64,000 bases of DNA, taken from assembly GCA_902589175.1 (NCBI GenBank), contig CACIRX010000004.1, positions 1 to 64,000 of the forward strand. The letters are read 5' to 3'. Under the pieces are notes generated by a model, which was given only the letters and a program-made list of their open reading frames with translations, was not told where the DNA came from and did not search any database. This document shows positions 26,369-35,277 of this stretch, one piece after another. A program made the translations under genes and the position numbers. Source of the DNA: an uncultured Pelagibacteraceae bacterium. Its GTDB lineage: Bacteria; Pseudomonadota; Alphaproteobacteria; Pelagibacterales; AG-422-B15. Positions within the stretch are counted from its first letter, which is position 1. The number at the start of each line of letters is the position of its first letter.

Positions 26369-27173
26369 CAAAATTAATCATATTCCTAGCGATAACGGCA
26401 ATTATCAAAAAGTACCTACGCCGGCTGCATCAGTATTGCTAATACGAGACACCAACCAGCGGATAGAAGTGTTTATGATTAAAAGATCCATGAAAACAAA
26501 TTTTGGCGGTGTATGGGTATTTCCAGGGGGTAAAATTGATAATGAAGATATATCAAATAATAATTTAAAATACAGCCCTCATCTTGATGATGCCTTGGCA
26601 TCCGAAAGGCTTGGTTTAAAAAAAAATGGCCTCTCATATTGGGTCGCATGTATCAGGGAGTGCTTTGAGGAAAGTGGAATTCTTCTTGCCAATAAAAAGG
26701 GAGTAAATTTAAAAAATACCATTCTCAACAAGGATGATCTAAAAATAATAGATCAATACAAAAGCAAAATTTTAAAAGGTGAAAATATTTTTTATCAAAT
26801 GATAGATACCTTAAATCTAGAATTAGCAACAAATGAACTTGCATATATTTCACACTGGGTTACTCCAAAAATAGAGAAAAGAAGATACAGTACTAGATTT
26901 TTTATAGCCCGTACGACTGATCAGGTGGCCGTACACGATGGAGTGGAGGGCGTTGAAAGCAAATGGATTAATCCTGAAGAAGCCCTTCAAGAGTGTGAGT
27001 CTGGAAATTTTCCTATGATTATGCCAACAATAAAAAATCTTGAGATGATATGTGGTCACACTGATACATCTGAGCTTTTGCTGAACATGAATAACAAAGA
27101 TAAAAGTGATATACCTAATGTTGAGCCAGTTTTTGAAATTGTGGACGGTGAACCTAAGTTGATTCGCTATTAG
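26361..27173 (+). CDS. Nudix hydrolase of the NUDT19-like type
   Basis: The 270-residue protein starts at a GTG inside the dnaQ end. It has PAASVLLIRD, VFMIKRSMKTNFGGVWVFPGGKID (about 37-60) and then a Nudix helix CIRECFEESGILLA near 97-110. The glycine start of the box and the REXXEE helix are separated by an insertion of roughly 35 residues. A long insertion within the Nudix box is known in the NUDT19/RP2p group, some of which cleave CoA esters. The C-terminal part has SHWVTPKIEKRRYSTRFFIA. The substrate is not fixed by sequence. It meets secB tail to tail with a 4-base overlap (TTAG). Confidence 0.85.
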   Translation: MNNKINHIPSDNGNYQKVPTPAASVLLIRDTNQRIEVFMIKRSMKTNFGGVWVFPGGKIDNEDISNNNLKYSPHLDDALASERLGLKKNGLSYWVACIRECFEESGILLANKKGVNLKNTILNKDDLKIIDQYKSKILKGENIFYQMIDTLNLELATNELAYISHWVTPKIEKRRYSTRFFIARTTDQVAVHDGVEGVESKWINPEEALQECESGNFPMIMPTIKNLEMICGHTDTSELLLNMNNKDKSDIPNVEPVFEIVDGEPKLIRY

Positions 27174-27592
27174 TTGTTACCTGTTTTCTTTTTATAAAGT
27201 TCAGCAAAGTTCACAGGGTCTAACATAAGTGGTGGTAAAGCACCATCAGCATGTAAGTCGTAAATAATTCTTCTTGCAAATGGGAAAAGTTGTCTCGGAC
27301 ATTCTACTAGTAAGTAAGCTTCCTTAACATCGTCAGTAAGATTTTCAATTTCAAATATTCCAACGTACTTTAGGTCAACAATATACAAACTCTGATCCGC
27401 GCGTGAAGTATTTACACTCACGTTCAGCTCGACTTCATAAATATTAGTATCTTTTCTATTTTGCGCTTTGACATCAACGTTTGCATTAATATTGGGTCGA
27501 TCGCCACCTGGTTGAAATGATCCTGGTCCATTAGGATTTTCAAATGATAAGTCTCTAACAAATTGTGTGATAATTTTTGTTTTTACATCCAC
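27170..27592 (-). CDS. secB: Protein-export chaperone SecB
   Basis: The 140-residue tetrameric chaperone keeps preproteins unfolded and hands them to SecA. It shows the family start KIITQFVRDLSFENPNGPGSF, the central strand NIYEVELNVSVNTS, YIVDLKYVGIFEIENL, LLVECPRQLFPFARRII and the C-terminal LPPLMLDPVNFAELY. Position near dnaQ and next to fxsA and the Tim44-like gene is the usual alphaproteobacterial order. Its start lies 2 bases after the fxsA stop. Confidence 0.96.
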   Translation of the reverse strand: MDVKTKIITQFVRDLSFENPNGPGSFQPGGDRPNINANVDVKAQNRKDTNIYEVELNVSVNTSRADQSLYIVDLKYVGIFEIENLTDDVKEAYLLVECPRQLFPFARRIIYDLHADGALPPLMLDPVNFAELYKKKTGNN

Positions 27593-27594
27593 TA

Positions 27595-28023
27595 TTATTT
27601 TTCCTCTTCATCAATATCAATGAATTCACCTTCTATGGTATTTTTATTTTGATTACTTTGCTTACCATATCTAGAAAGAATGTAACTTGCTACTAACTTT
27701 ATGAAAATTATTCTAGTGAATGGTATCAATCCTAGAAAACCTAAAGCATCAGTAAAAAATCCAGGAGTAATTAAAAGAATACCAGAGATGAGGATGACTA
27801 GCCCTTCAAACATCGTCTGAACAGGTGTTTCTAAATTTTGCAATTGAAATGTTAACTTTTGAAATGTGCTTATTCCTTGCTGACGGACAAAAAATACACC
27901 CACAATTGCAGTGATGAATATAAGCATTATGGTGTAGAACGATCCAATAATGCTCCCAATTTCAATAAATAAACTAATTTCAATGATTGGGATAAGTATA
28001 AAAAGTGCGATAAATAAAAACAA
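27595..28023 (-). CDS. fxsA: FxsA family membrane protein
   Basis: The 142-residue membrane protein has the FxsA core: FLFIALFILIPIIEISLFIEIGSIIG at the N-terminus, a second helix IMLIFITAIVGVFFVRQQGISTF, then LVILISGILLITPGFFTDALGFLGLIP and a charged cytoplasmic tail ending in EEEK. FxsA-type proteins are linked to phage exclusion in E. coli when overexpressed, but their normal role is unknown. It is transcribed with secB and is divergent from the Tim44-like gene. Confidence 0.9.
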   Translation of the reverse strand: MFLFIALFILIPIIEISLFIEIGSIIGSFYTIMLIFITAIVGVFFVRQQGISTFQKLTFQLQNLETPVQTMFEGLVILISGILLITPGFFTDALGFLGLIPFTRIIFIKLVASYILSRYGKQSNQNKNTIEGEFIDIDEEEK

Positions 28024-28051
28024 AATAAGTAAGTAATTGTTGAAAGTTTAG

Positions 28052-28080
28052 TTTAAATACCTAAATAAGGACTCTATAAT
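28052..28080 (+). promoter_or_regulatory. Candidate sigma70-type promoter of the Tim44-like gene
   Basis: TTTAAA (28052-28057) and TATAAT (28075-28080) are separated by exactly 17 bases. The -10 ends 10 bases before the ATG at 28091, so the transcript would have only a few untranslated bases. The -35 matches TTGACA at four of six positions. Confidence 0.4.
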
Positions 28081-28090
28081 ATTTGATTAA

Positions 28091-28705
28091 ATGAGTGAAG
28101 CATTTCAATATATTGATATTCTAATCCTAGCAATAATAGCAGGAATAGTTCTTTTGCGCCTTAGAAGTGTTCTTGGAAGGCGAACTGGCCATGAAAAAAC
28201 AGATAAAACTTCATATAACTATGAAACTCCTCAACAATCTTCAGAAGAAAAAGTTGTAGCTATTGAACCAAAAGTTTCTTCAGGTTCAAGAGAAGACGGC
28301 TGGTTTGATAAAGATGATTTTTTACGCGGCGCATCAAATGCATATGAAACGATCGTCACAAATTTTGAAAATGGCAATAAAGATGCCCTTAAGCCTTTGC
28401 TATCTAATGAAGTATTAAATAGCTTTACGTCTGTAATAGATGAACGAAATAGCAAAAACGAAACTGTAGAATTTAATTTTATAGGTATAGAAAAATCTGA
28501 AATTGTTCACAAAGACCTGAAAAAAAATCCTATGGAAGTAACAGTGAGATTTATTTCAGAAATGATTACATGTATCAAAAACAGTAAAGATGAAGTAATT
28601 TCAGGCAGTCTTAATCAGGTGCAAAAAATTACAGACGTTTGGACCTTTGAAAAAATAAAAGATAAAAAAACCTCTAATTGGTTATTAACAGCGACCTCTG
28701 ATTAA
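28091..28705 (+). CDS. Tim44-like domain protein
   Basis: The 204-residue protein has one N-terminal membrane helix (YIDILILAIIAGIVLLRLRSVLG), a polar linker, and a Tim44-like C-terminal domain from about residue 75: DDFLRGASNAYETIVTNFENGNKDALKPLLSNEVLNSF, FNFIGIEKSEIVHKD, and EVTVRFISEMITCIK. In alphaproteobacteria this protein (TimA) is related to mitochondrial Tim44 and lies beside fxsA and secB. It is thought to act in membrane protein export or assembly, but a precise role is not established. It meets the thioesterase gene in a shared TTAA. Confidence 0.9.
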   Translation: MSEAFQYIDILILAIIAGIVLLRLRSVLGRRTGHEKTDKTSYNYETPQQSSEEKVVAIEPKVSSGSREDGWFDKDDFLRGASNAYETIVTNFENGNKDALKPLLSNEVLNSFTSVIDERNSKNETVEFNFIGIEKSEIVHKDLKKNPMEVTVRFISEMITCIKNSKDEVISGSLNQVQKITDVWTFEKIKDKKTSNWLLTATSD

Positions 28706-29130
28706 TTAACCAAATACTTATTTAACTTTTCTTTTATATTATCTGGAATTTTAGAAGACTTCATACTTTCTTGATCTGTGTTAACCCAAGTAATAACTGC
28801 TTCATTTATAATTTCATCAGATCCAGATCTATAAATTTCTTGTGTAAAAGTCATACTCGAGTTTCCGAGTTTTTTTATCCCTGTGTAAACTTCGAGTTGA
28901 TCATTTAATCTTGCAGGACTTTTAAAATTCATTTGCACACCAACTGTGTGAAAATCGTTATTAGTCTGTTTCACATATTCATCCTGATCAAAACAGTCTT
29001 CGAGCATTTCACTGAGAGAAATGTCAAAATATGTCAAATAATGTGAATTATAAACTATTCTCTGACAATCAACTTCTGAGTAACGAACCTTTATCTTGTT
29101 TAAATGAGTTTTTTTTGTTTTCAGTGACAT
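28702..29130 (-). CDS. Acyl-CoA thioesterase, 4HBT/YbgC-like hotdog fold
   Basis: The 142-residue protein has the single hotdog domain of the 4-hydroxybenzoyl-CoA thioesterase family. The motif VRYSEVDCQRIVYNSHYLTYFDISLSE contains the catalytic Asp21. FKSPARLNDQLEVYTGIKKLGNSSMTFTQEI follows in the second half. It probably hydrolyses an acyl-CoA ester, substrate unknown. It begins 5 bases after hslU on the same strand, so it is the third gene of an hslV-hslU-thioesterase unit. Confidence 0.85.
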   Translation of the reverse strand: MSLKTKKTHLNKIKVRYSEVDCQRIVYNSHYLTYFDISLSEMLEDCFDQDEYVKQTNNDFHTVGVQMNFKSPARLNDQLEVYTGIKKLGNSSMTFTQEIYRSGSDEIINEAVITWVNTDQESMKSSKIPDNIKEKLNKYLVN

Positions 29131-29135
29131 ATAAA

Positions 29136-30440
29136 TTAGAGAATAAACTTAGAAAGATCAGTATCTTTAGATAACTCATTCACATTATCTTTAACGTAGT
29201 TTGCATCAATTGTAATTTTTTCTCCACCTTTATCTGCTGCAGAGAAACTGATATCTTCTAACACTCTCTCAAGAATGGTATGCAAGCGACGAGCGCCAAT
29301 ATTTTCAATAGTTGAGTTTATATCCACAGCTAATGTTGCAATTGCATCGATTCCGTCCTCACTAAAGCTGATTTTTACATCTTCAGTACCCATAAGTGCC
29401 TCATACTGTTTTATCAGACTATATTTGGGTTCTGTTAGGATACGTTTAAAGTCCTCTTGTGAAAGTGCTTTGAGATTAACCCTTATTGGTAATCTGCCCT
29501 GTAATTCTGGCAATAGATCAGATGGTTTTGACAGTTGAAAGGCTCCAGAAGCTATAAAAAGTATGTGATCAGTTTTGATTGTTCCGTGTTTAGTGTTAAC
29601 CGTTGTTCCCTCAATTAAAGGTAACAAATCTCTTTGGACACCCTCCCTTGAAACATCACCACCAACCCTTTCACTTCTTGCGCAAACTTTGTCTATTTCA
29701 TCAATAAATACAATTCCATTGTCTTCGACTGCTTTTTTTGCCTCATTCACAATGTGATCAGTATCAATTAACTTATCTGACTCTTCATTTACCAAGATCT
29801 CATAAGAGTCGGCAACCGTTGTTTTCTTTTTTTTAGTTTTTGGCCCCATAGCTTTACCAAGCATGTCGTTTAGATTTATCATTCCTATACCAGCACCTTG
29901 TCCACCTTGAAGGTCAATTGTTGGAAATGATCCTGTATCTTGAACAGCTATTTCAATTTCTTTTTCATTGAGTTCATTATTTCTAAGTTTTTTTCTGAAA
30001 CTTTCTCTTGTAGTAGGCCCAGAACCTGGTCCAACTAAAGCGTCTAACACACGTTCTTCAGCAGCTAATTGTGCTTTTGCCTTTACTTCTTTTCTCTTTA
30101 TCTCACGAACCATTGTAATTGCTATTTCAATTAAATCACGAACAATGGACTCCACATCTCTACCTACATACCCAACTTCTGTAAATTTTGTTGCTTCAAC
30201 TTTTATAAACGGTGCTTGTGCTAATTTTGAGAGCCTTCTAGAAATTTCAGTTTTACCAATTCCAGTAGGACCAATCATTAAAATATTTTTTGGAAGAACC
30301 TCTTCTCTCATATCCTCTGGTAATTGCTGACGTCGCCAACGATTCCTTAATGCTATGGCTACAGATTTTTTTGCATCATCTTGGCCAATAATATATCTAT
30401 CAAGTTCGGAAACAATTTCCCTTGGTGAAAATGCTTGCAT
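29136..30440 (-). CDS. hslU: HslU ATPase subunit of the HslUV protease
   Basis: The 434-residue AAA+ unfoldase feeds substrates to HslV. It starts with the family segment [34 protein letters not shown] (in pieces), has the Walker [15 protein letters not shown] near 53 and the pore motif region GYVGRDVES near 88. Other marks are an I domain (about 110-245), Walker [14 protein letters not shown] near 246, and the sensor 2 [15 protein letters not shown]. It ends with the hydrophobic SKFIL tail that inserts into HslV. It follows hslV by three bases. Confidence 0.97.
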   Translation of the reverse strand: MQAFSPREIVSELDRYIIGQDDAKKSVAIALRNRWRRQQLPEDMREEVLPKNILMIGPTGIGKTEISRRLSKLAQAPFIKVEATKFTEVGYVGRDVESIVRDLIEIAITMVREIKRKEVKAKAQLAAEERVLDALVGPGSGPTTRESFRKKLRNNELNEKEIEIAVQDTGSFPTIDLQGGQGAGIGMINLNDMLGKAMGPKTKKKKTTVADSYEILVNEESDKLIDTDHIVNEAKKAVEDNGIVFIDEIDKVCARSERVGGDVSREGVQRDLLPLIEGTTVNTKHGTIKTDHILFIASGAFQLSKPSDLLPELQGRLPIRVNLKALSQEDFKRILTEPKYSLIKQYEALMGTEDVKISFSEDGIDAIATLAVDINSTIENIGARRLHTILERVLEDISFSAADKGGEKITIDANYVKDNVNELSKDTDLSKFIL

Positions 30441-30443
30441 TAC

Positions 30444-30995
30444 CTAATACTCAATTTTTTCAAGTGTAACATTGCTGTTTGTGAAAACACAAATTTCGCC
30501 AGCAATTTTTAGTGACTTTAAAGCAATTTCTTCAGCGTTAAGATCAGTATCAATCAGCGCTTTAGCAGCAGATAGTGCATAATTACCACCGCTACCAATT
30601 CCAATAACTGACCCTTCAGGGTCTAACACATCACCCATTCCAGTAATTAGAAGTGATGTAGAAGAGTCTGCAACTGTCAGAAGTGCTTCTAGGCGTCTTA
30701 AATATTTGTCGGTGCGCCAATCTTTCGCCAGTTCAACACATGCTCTGGTAAGCTGTTTAGGATGCTTTTCTAGTTTCGCTTCCAGTCTTTCAAATAAAGT
30801 AAATGCATCTGCAGTTGCTCCGGCAAAACCAGCGATAACACTACCATCACCTATTTTTCTAACCTTTTGGGCAGTGCCTTTAATGACAGTATTTCCAAGA
30901 CTAACTTGTCCGTCTCCGGCGACAACAACCTGATTGCCTTTTCTTACACTAATAATAGTAGTGCCGTGCCATGATTGACTTTGTTGATTTTCCAT
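30444..30995 (-). CDS. hslV: HslV peptidase subunit of the HslUV protease
   Basis: The 183-residue protein is the proteasome-like peptidase. The nucleophile Thr lies in [12 protein letters not shown] after a short propeptide of about 11 residues ([11 protein letters not shown]). This is longer than the few residues seen in E. coli but usual in alphaproteobacteria. Also present are [39 protein letters not shown] and [13 protein letters not shown]. HslUV degrades misfolded proteins under heat stress, and a motif shared with the dnaK upstream region lies before it. Confidence 0.97.
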   Translation of the reverse strand: MENQQSQSWHGTTIISVRKGNQVVVAGDGQVSLGNTVIKGTAQKVRKIGDGSVIAGFAGATADAFTLFERLEAKLEKHPKQLTRACVELAKDWRTDKYLRRLEALLTVADSSTSLLITGMGDVLDPEGSVIGIGSGGNYALSAAKALIDTDLNAEEIALKSLKIAGEICVFTNSNVTLEKIEY

Positions 30996-31003
30996 GTTGA
31001 GTG

Positions 31004-31036
31004 TTATGTGGCTATTTATTTATTAACTTCAACCCC
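31004..31036 (-). promoter_or_regulatory. Candidate heat-shock-type promoter of hslVU
   Basis: On the minus strand GGGGTTG (complement of 31030-31036) and CCACATAA (complement of 31004-31011) are separated by 18 bases. The first overlaps GTTGAA, close to the sigma32 -35 core CTTGAA, and the second resembles the -10 CCCCATNT. The same arrangement is seen before dnaK. Confidence 0.4.
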
Positions 31037-31110
31037 TGACTTTTCACTAAAAATTACATTTTTTATAGATAATTCAGTGATTTATTGATAGAAACCGACT
31101 GGATTTTGTT

Positions 31111-31710
31111 ATGAGAACAGCAGAGTATAAAAGAGACACGAAAGAAACCTCTATCTCTGTCGATATTAATATCGACGGAACAGGTAAGTACGATATCAAG
31201 ACTGGCATTGGATTTCTTGACCACATGCTTGAACAACTGTCAAAGCACTCACTGATTGATATGAAGATAAAAGCAACAGGAGATACTCACATTGATTATC
31301 ACCATACAACTGAGGATACAGGCATTGCAATTGGCGAATGTTTATCAAAAGCATTAGGTAATCGACAAGGTATTACACGTTATGCGCACTCATATATTCC
31401 CATGGATGAAACGTTATCAAGAGTTGCGCTTGATCTATCAAATAGACCTTATTTAATTTGGAAAGTAAAATTTAGTGCTCCAAAGATAACATCTTCTCAA
31501 GGTGACTTTGATACTGAATTATTTAAAGAATGGTTCCAAGCTTTTGCACAAGCAAGTGGAACAACATTACATGTAGAAAATATTTATGGAGAAAACAACC
31601 ATCATATAATTGAATCTTGTTTTAAGGCTTTGGCAAGAAGTTTAAGAAATGCTGTTGCGATTAACGAGCGAGAAGGAATGAACATTCCTTCTACCAAAGG
31701 ACAACTTTAA
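31111..31710 (+). CDS. hisB: Imidazoleglycerol-phosphate dehydratase
   Basis: The 199-residue single-function HisB removes water from imidazole glycerol phosphate, step six of histidine synthesis. It has the two metal-binding His clusters [14 protein letters not shown] near 30-43 and [19 protein letters not shown] near 57-75, and the repeat copy [14 protein letters not shown] segment and [18 protein letters not shown] near 164. It opens the his gene row in this window and is followed after 2 bases by the peroxiredoxin gene. Confidence 0.97.
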   Translation: MRTAEYKRDTKETSISVDINIDGTGKYDIKTGIGFLDHMLEQLSKHSLIDMKIKATGDTHIDYHHTTEDTGIAIGECLSKALGNRQGITRYAHSYIPMDETLSRVALDLSNRPYLIWKVKFSAPKITSSQGDFDTELFKEWFQAFAQASGTTLHVENIYGENNHHIIESCFKALARSLRNAVAINEREGMNIPSTKGQL

Positions 31711-31712
31711 TA

Positions 31713-32171
31713 ATGATTAAAGAAGGCCAAAAGCTACCTTCATTTAAACTTAAAAATCAGAAAGATGAAGAAGTTAAATTTCCTACAAAAGAGGACACGG
31801 TAATTTATTTTTATCCTAAAGCGGATACTCCAGGTTGTACAAAAGAGTCTTGTGATTTCCAAAGCAATCTTAGAAAGTTAAACAATCTAAAGGTAAGAGT
31901 TTATGGTATATCCAAAGATACCGTTCAAAAACAAAATAAATTTGCTGAAAAATACAAATTAAAATTTGATCTTCTTTCTGATGAGAGTGATAAAATCTGT
32001 GAAAAGTTTGGTGTATGGATTAAAAAAAGTATGTATGGCAGAACGTACAAGGGCATAGATAGATCTACATTTCTCATTATGAAAGGCAAGGTCGTAAAGG
32101 TTTGGAGAAAAGTGAAAGTAAATAATCATGTAGAGGAAGTTGTTGATACTATTAAACAAATGAATAAATGA
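31713..32171 (+). CDS. bcp: Peroxiredoxin of the Bcp/PrxQ type
   Basis: The 152-residue thiol peroxidase has the peroxidatic Cys in YFYPKADTPGCTKESCDFQ, with the second (resolving) Cys five residues later, the PrxQ pattern. Further segments are VYGISKDTVQKQNKFAEKYKLKFDLLSD and IDRSTFLIMKGKVVKVWRKVKV. It reduces hydrogen peroxide and organic peroxides with thioredoxin. It lies between hisB and hisH (ATGA overlap with hisH), an unusual place for it. Confidence 0.93.
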   Translation: MIKEGQKLPSFKLKNQKDEEVKFPTKEDTVIYFYPKADTPGCTKESCDFQSNLRKLNNLKVRVYGISKDTVQKQNKFAEKYKLKFDLLSDESDKICEKFGVWIKKSMYGRTYKGIDRSTFLIMKGKVVKVWRKVKVNNHVEEVVDTIKQMNK

Positions 32172-32806
32172 AGTTAGTAATTATCAACTACGGCTCAGGA
32201 AATTTACATTCAGTACACAAGGCATTTGAAGCCGTAAACAACAACTTAGAAAATCCATATGAAATTATTGTTACAAACACACCATCTGGAATATTAAACG
32301 CCGATAAATTAGTTCTTCCTGGAGTTGGAGCTTTTCAAGACTGTAAGAACGCAATCCACAAAATAGACGGTCTATTTGAAAGTCTTGAACAAATGGTAAT
32401 TGGCGAAAAAAAAGCTTTTATGGGCATTTGTGTTGGAATGCAATTACTAGCAGAAAAATCTTTAGAATTTGGTGAATGTGAGGGCTTTGGATGGATACCC
32501 GGAGAAGTAATCAAAATCGAGGCACCAGCTGAATATAAAATTCCACACATGGGATGGAATGAAGTCACTTTTCACAATCATGAATTATTGAATAATATTT
32601 CACAAAATACTGATTTTTATTTTGTGCACAGTTACTACTTTAGAACTCAAAAAAATGAAAATTGTATTGCAACTACAAAATATCCAAATCCAATTACTGC
32701 AGCAGTACTCAAGGAAAATATTTTTGGGACACAATTTCATCCAGAAAAAAGTCATAATAACGGAAAACAAATAATTACAAACTTTCTCGAGTGGGAACCT
32801 TCATGA
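32168..32806 (+). CDS. hisH: Imidazole glycerol phosphate synthase, glutamine amidotransferase subunit
   Basis: The 212-residue class I amidotransferase supplies ammonia to HisF. It has VIINYGSGNLHSVHKAFE at the start, KLVLPGVGAFQDC near 47-59, the nucleophile Cys88 in FMGICVGMQLLAEKS and the His-Glu pair in FGTQFHPEKSHNNG near 188. HMGWNEV near 142 is also typical. ATGA overlaps link it to bcp upstream and hisA downstream. Confidence 0.96.
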   Translation: MKLVIINYGSGNLHSVHKAFEAVNNNLENPYEIIVTNTPSGILNADKLVLPGVGAFQDCKNAIHKIDGLFESLEQMVIGEKKAFMGICVGMQLLAEKSLEFGECEGFGWIPGEVIKIEAPAEYKIPHMGWNEVTFHNHELLNNISQNTDFYFVHSYYFRTQKNENCIATTKYPNPITAAVLKENIFGTQFHPEKSHNNGKQIITNFLEWEPS

Positions 32807-33525
32807 TTTTATTTCCAGCAATTGATTTAAAAGACGGTAAATGTGTAAGATTAATACAAGGTGATTTTAAACAATCTACAACATACAATGAGTCACCGTT
32901 AGAACAGGCTAAAATTTTTGAAGACTCTGGAGTGGAATATTTGCATTGCGTTGACCTAGATGGTGCGCTTAAGGGCAATTTTGAAAATATTAAATCTATT
33001 GAGCAAATAAAAAAAAATACAAATCTTAAGATTCAGTTCGGTGGCGGAGTAAGGAATATAGAAAGAGTCGAAAGACTCATTAATATTGGTGTTAATAATG
33101 TTATTATTGGAACATCAGCTTTTGAAAATAAAACTTTTTTTGAGAAATCAGTGTGCAATTATCCTAATAGAATTTCAATTGCCCTCGACATTAAGCAAAA
33201 CCAAATTGCTACAAAAGGTTGGAAAGAGGTAAAAGATTTACAAATTTCTGATTTCTTAAAAAGTATAGAAGATCTTAATATTAACTCAATAATAATTACT
33301 GACGTTATGAGGGATGGTATGAAGCAAGGAATTAACTTTGAAATGCTGGAAAATGTAATGGTTCAAACAAAAATTGACTGTGTTGCATCAGGCGGGGTAT
33401 CAAATATCTCGGATCTAATTAACCTAAAGAAAAAAAATTACTCACAAATAAAAGGTGTAATTGTAGGTAAAGCAATTTATGACAAAAATATTGATATTGC
33501 TGAGGCATTAAAGATACTTAGATAG
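32803..33525 (+). CDS. hisA: Phosphoribosylformimino-5-aminoimidazole carboxamide ribotide isomerase
   Basis: The 240-residue (beta/alpha)8 isomerase converts ProFAR to PRFAR. It has [19 protein letters not shown] with the catalytic Asp at residue 7, VDLDGALKG near 48, [17 protein letters not shown], and [14 protein letters not shown] near 163 with the second catalytic Asp. [13 protein letters not shown] follows near 193. The ATG at 32803 overlaps the hisH stop as ATGA and is preferred over a GTG at 32791. Confidence 0.96.
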   Translation: MILFPAIDLKDGKCVRLIQGDFKQSTTYNESPLEQAKIFEDSGVEYLHCVDLDGALKGNFENIKSIEQIKKNTNLKIQFGGGVRNIERVERLINIGVNNVIIGTSAFENKTFFEKSVCNYPNRISIALDIKQNQIATKGWKEVKDLQISDFLKSIEDLNINSIIITDVMRDGMKQGINFEMLENVMVQTKIDCVASGGVSNISDLINLKKKNYSQIKGVIVGKAIYDKNIDIAEALKILR

Positions 33526-33526
33526 A

Positions 33527-34285
33527 ATGCTAAAAAAAAGAATCATACCCTGTTTAGATGTTGATCGAGGGAGAGTTGTCAAAGGCGTCAATTTTGTTGA
33601 CTTAATTGATGCTGGCGATCCTGTTGAACAAGCAAAAATCTATAATTCTGAGGGAGCTGATGAACTATGCTTTCTAGATATAACTGCATCAAGTGACGAT
33701 AGAGAAACCCTCTTTGAAGTTGTAAAAAAAACTGCTGAAAATTGCTTCATACCACTCACTGTAGGTGGAGGTGTCAGGACCATTGATGATATATCTCGTT
33801 TGCTTCACCATGGAGCAGATAAAGTGTCTATAAATACAGCTGCAGTTGAAAACATTGACCTGGTTGCAAAAGCGGCAAAGAAATATGGTTCCTCAACAAT
33901 AGTTATAGCAGTAGATGCAAAAAAAAATGGAGATAAAAGTTGGAATATATTTACCCATGGTGGAAGAAAGCCTACAGATATTGATGCATTAGAATATTGC
34001 ATTGAAGTAGCTAATTTAGGAGCTGGTGAGATATTATTAACTTCAATGGACAGAGATGGAACAAAAATAGGATTTGACAATGAATTATTGAGCACTGTTT
34101 CATCCTCTATTGATATTCCTGTAATTGCTTCAGGTGGCGTTGGAAACCTTGAGCACTTTGTTGAAGGGGTATTAAAGGGGGGAGCTAGCGCTCTATTAGC
34201 TGCCTCTATTTTTCATTTCGGAGAATATAGTATTAAAGATGTAAAAACATATCTTGCTGAACAAAATATAGCAGTTAGGATTTAA
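33527..34285 (+). CDS. hisF: Imidazole glycerol phosphate synthase, cyclase subunit
   Basis: The 252-residue cyclase closes the imidazole ring using ammonia from HisH and also releases AICAR for purine synthesis. It carries [22 protein letters not shown] (catalytic Asp at residue 10 region), [57 protein letters not shown] (second catalytic Asp) and [14 protein letters not shown]. It follows hisA by one base. Confidence 0.97.
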   Translation: MLKKRIIPCLDVDRGRVVKGVNFVDLIDAGDPVEQAKIYNSEGADELCFLDITASSDDRETLFEVVKKTAENCFIPLTVGGGVRTIDDISRLLHHGADKVSINTAAVENIDLVAKAAKKYGSSTIVIAVDAKKNGDKSWNIFTHGGRKPTDIDALEYCIEVANLGAGEILLTSMDRDGTKIGFDNELLSTVSSSIDIPVIASGGVGNLEHFVEGVLKGGASALLAASIFHFGEYSIKDVKTYLAEQNIAVRI

Positions 34286-34287
34286 TT

Positions 34288-34575
34288 ATGAAAGGTTATT
34301 GGGTAGTAAAAGTCAATGTATTACATCCGGACAAGCAAAAATTATATGCAGAGTATGCAACTGAGGCGGTCAAAAAATACAATGGTAAATTTTTAGTACG
34401 GGGTGGTGAACAAACAACTACGGAAGGTAAAGAGTTTAAAAGAAACGTCATAGTTGAGTATGAGACAATTGAAATAGCTAAACAGGCTTATAACTCAGAA
34501 GAATATCAAAATGCAAAAAAAATCTTGGGAGACGAAAAGGATAGAATTTTTGCAATTGTTGAGGGAGTGGAATGA
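34288..34575 (+). CDS. DUF1330 domain protein
   Basis: The 95-residue protein has the DUF1330 dimeric ferredoxin-like fold: GYWVVKVNVLHPDKQKLYAEYATEAVKKYNGKFLVRGG, a short EGKEFKRNVIVEYETIEIAKQAYNSEEYQNAKKI segment and a final strand RIFAIVEGVE. Function is unknown. Fold relatives are small ligand-binding or oxygenase-like proteins. It is wedged between hisF (2 bases) and hisE (ATGA overlap), so it is co-translated with histidine genes without a known part in the pathway. Confidence 0.88.
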   Translation: MKGYWVVKVNVLHPDKQKLYAEYATEAVKKYNGKFLVRGGEQTTTEGKEFKRNVIVEYETIEIAKQAYNSEEYQNAKKILGDEKDRIFAIVEGVE

Positions 34576-34883
34576 GCAGTAAAAAAGTTGATGTATTAGC
34601 TCGGCTCTTTGATACAATTATTTCACATGCTAATGAAGACCCTTCAAAATCTTATACGGCAAAACTTATATCAGAAGGTAAAAGTAAATGTATAGAAAAG
34701 TTAAAAGAGGAGTCACTTGAAACTGTGGAAGCTGCTGAAGAAGATAATGTAGAGCAAATAATTTATGAATCGGCAGATCTTATTTATCATTTGTTAGTCA
34801 TGTTGAAAAAATTTGATATTACTCCTGATCAAGTCTATGAAGAGTTAGAAAAAAGAGAGGGTAAAACAGGACTTAGAGATTAA
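34572..34883 (+). CDS. hisE: Phosphoribosyl-ATP pyrophosphatase
   Basis: The 103-residue all-helical MazG-like enzyme converts phosphoribosyl-ATP to phosphoribosyl-AMP, step two of histidine synthesis. Family marks are VLARLFDTIISHANEDPSKSYTAKLISEGKSKCIEKLKEE in pieces, the metal-binding EESLETVEAAEED, and YESADLIYHLLVMLKKFDITPDQVYEELEKREG. It is separate from HisI, as in most alphaproteobacteria. It overlaps the DUF1330 gene by four bases and the HIT gene by one (TAATG). Confidence 0.95.
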   Translation: MSSKKVDVLARLFDTIISHANEDPSKSYTAKLISEGKSKCIEKLKEESLETVEAAEEDNVEQIIYESADLIYHLLVMLKKFDITPDQVYEELEKREGKTGLRD

Positions 34884-35272
34884 TGTCATATGATAAGGAA
34901 AATATTTTTGCTAAGATTTTAAGAGGTGAAATCCCTTGTGATAAAATTTATGAGGATGAATATGTCTTGTCATTCAAAGATATTCGTCCGCAAGCTCCCT
35001 CACATGCCTTAGTAATTCCAAAAGGGGAATACATAGACATAAATGATTTTAGTGCAAATGCTTCGGACGAAGAAATAGTTGGTTTCAACCGGGCTATTTC
35101 AAACGTAGCAGATATGTTGGGTATAAGTGAAAAAGCTGGAGGAGGAGGATACAGACTCATCGCAAATGCCGGTAAGGATGCGCATCAAGAAGTACCTCAC
35201 TTACACTTTCATTTGCTCGCGGGAAGACCATTGGGACCAATGGTATTTCCTGAAAAACCTGAATACGAATAA
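34883..35272 (+). CDS. HIT family nucleotide-binding protein (HinT type)
   Basis: The 129-residue protein begins with NIFAKILRGEIPCDKIYEDEYVLSFKDI and has QAPSHALVIPKGEYI near 36. It ends with the histidine triad PHLHFHLLAGRPLGPM near 108. HinT proteins hydrolyse AMP-linked phosphoramidates such as aminoacyl-AMP by-products. It follows hisE with a one-base overlap, the common alphaproteobacterial order, so it belongs to the his transcript. Confidence 0.94.
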   Translation: MSYDKENIFAKILRGEIPCDKIYEDEYVLSFKDIRPQAPSHALVIPKGEYIDINDFSANASDEEIVGFNRAISNVADMLGISEKAGGGGYRLIANAGKDAHQEVPHLHFHLLAGRPLGPMVFPEKPEYE

Positions 35273-35277
35273 TCAAT

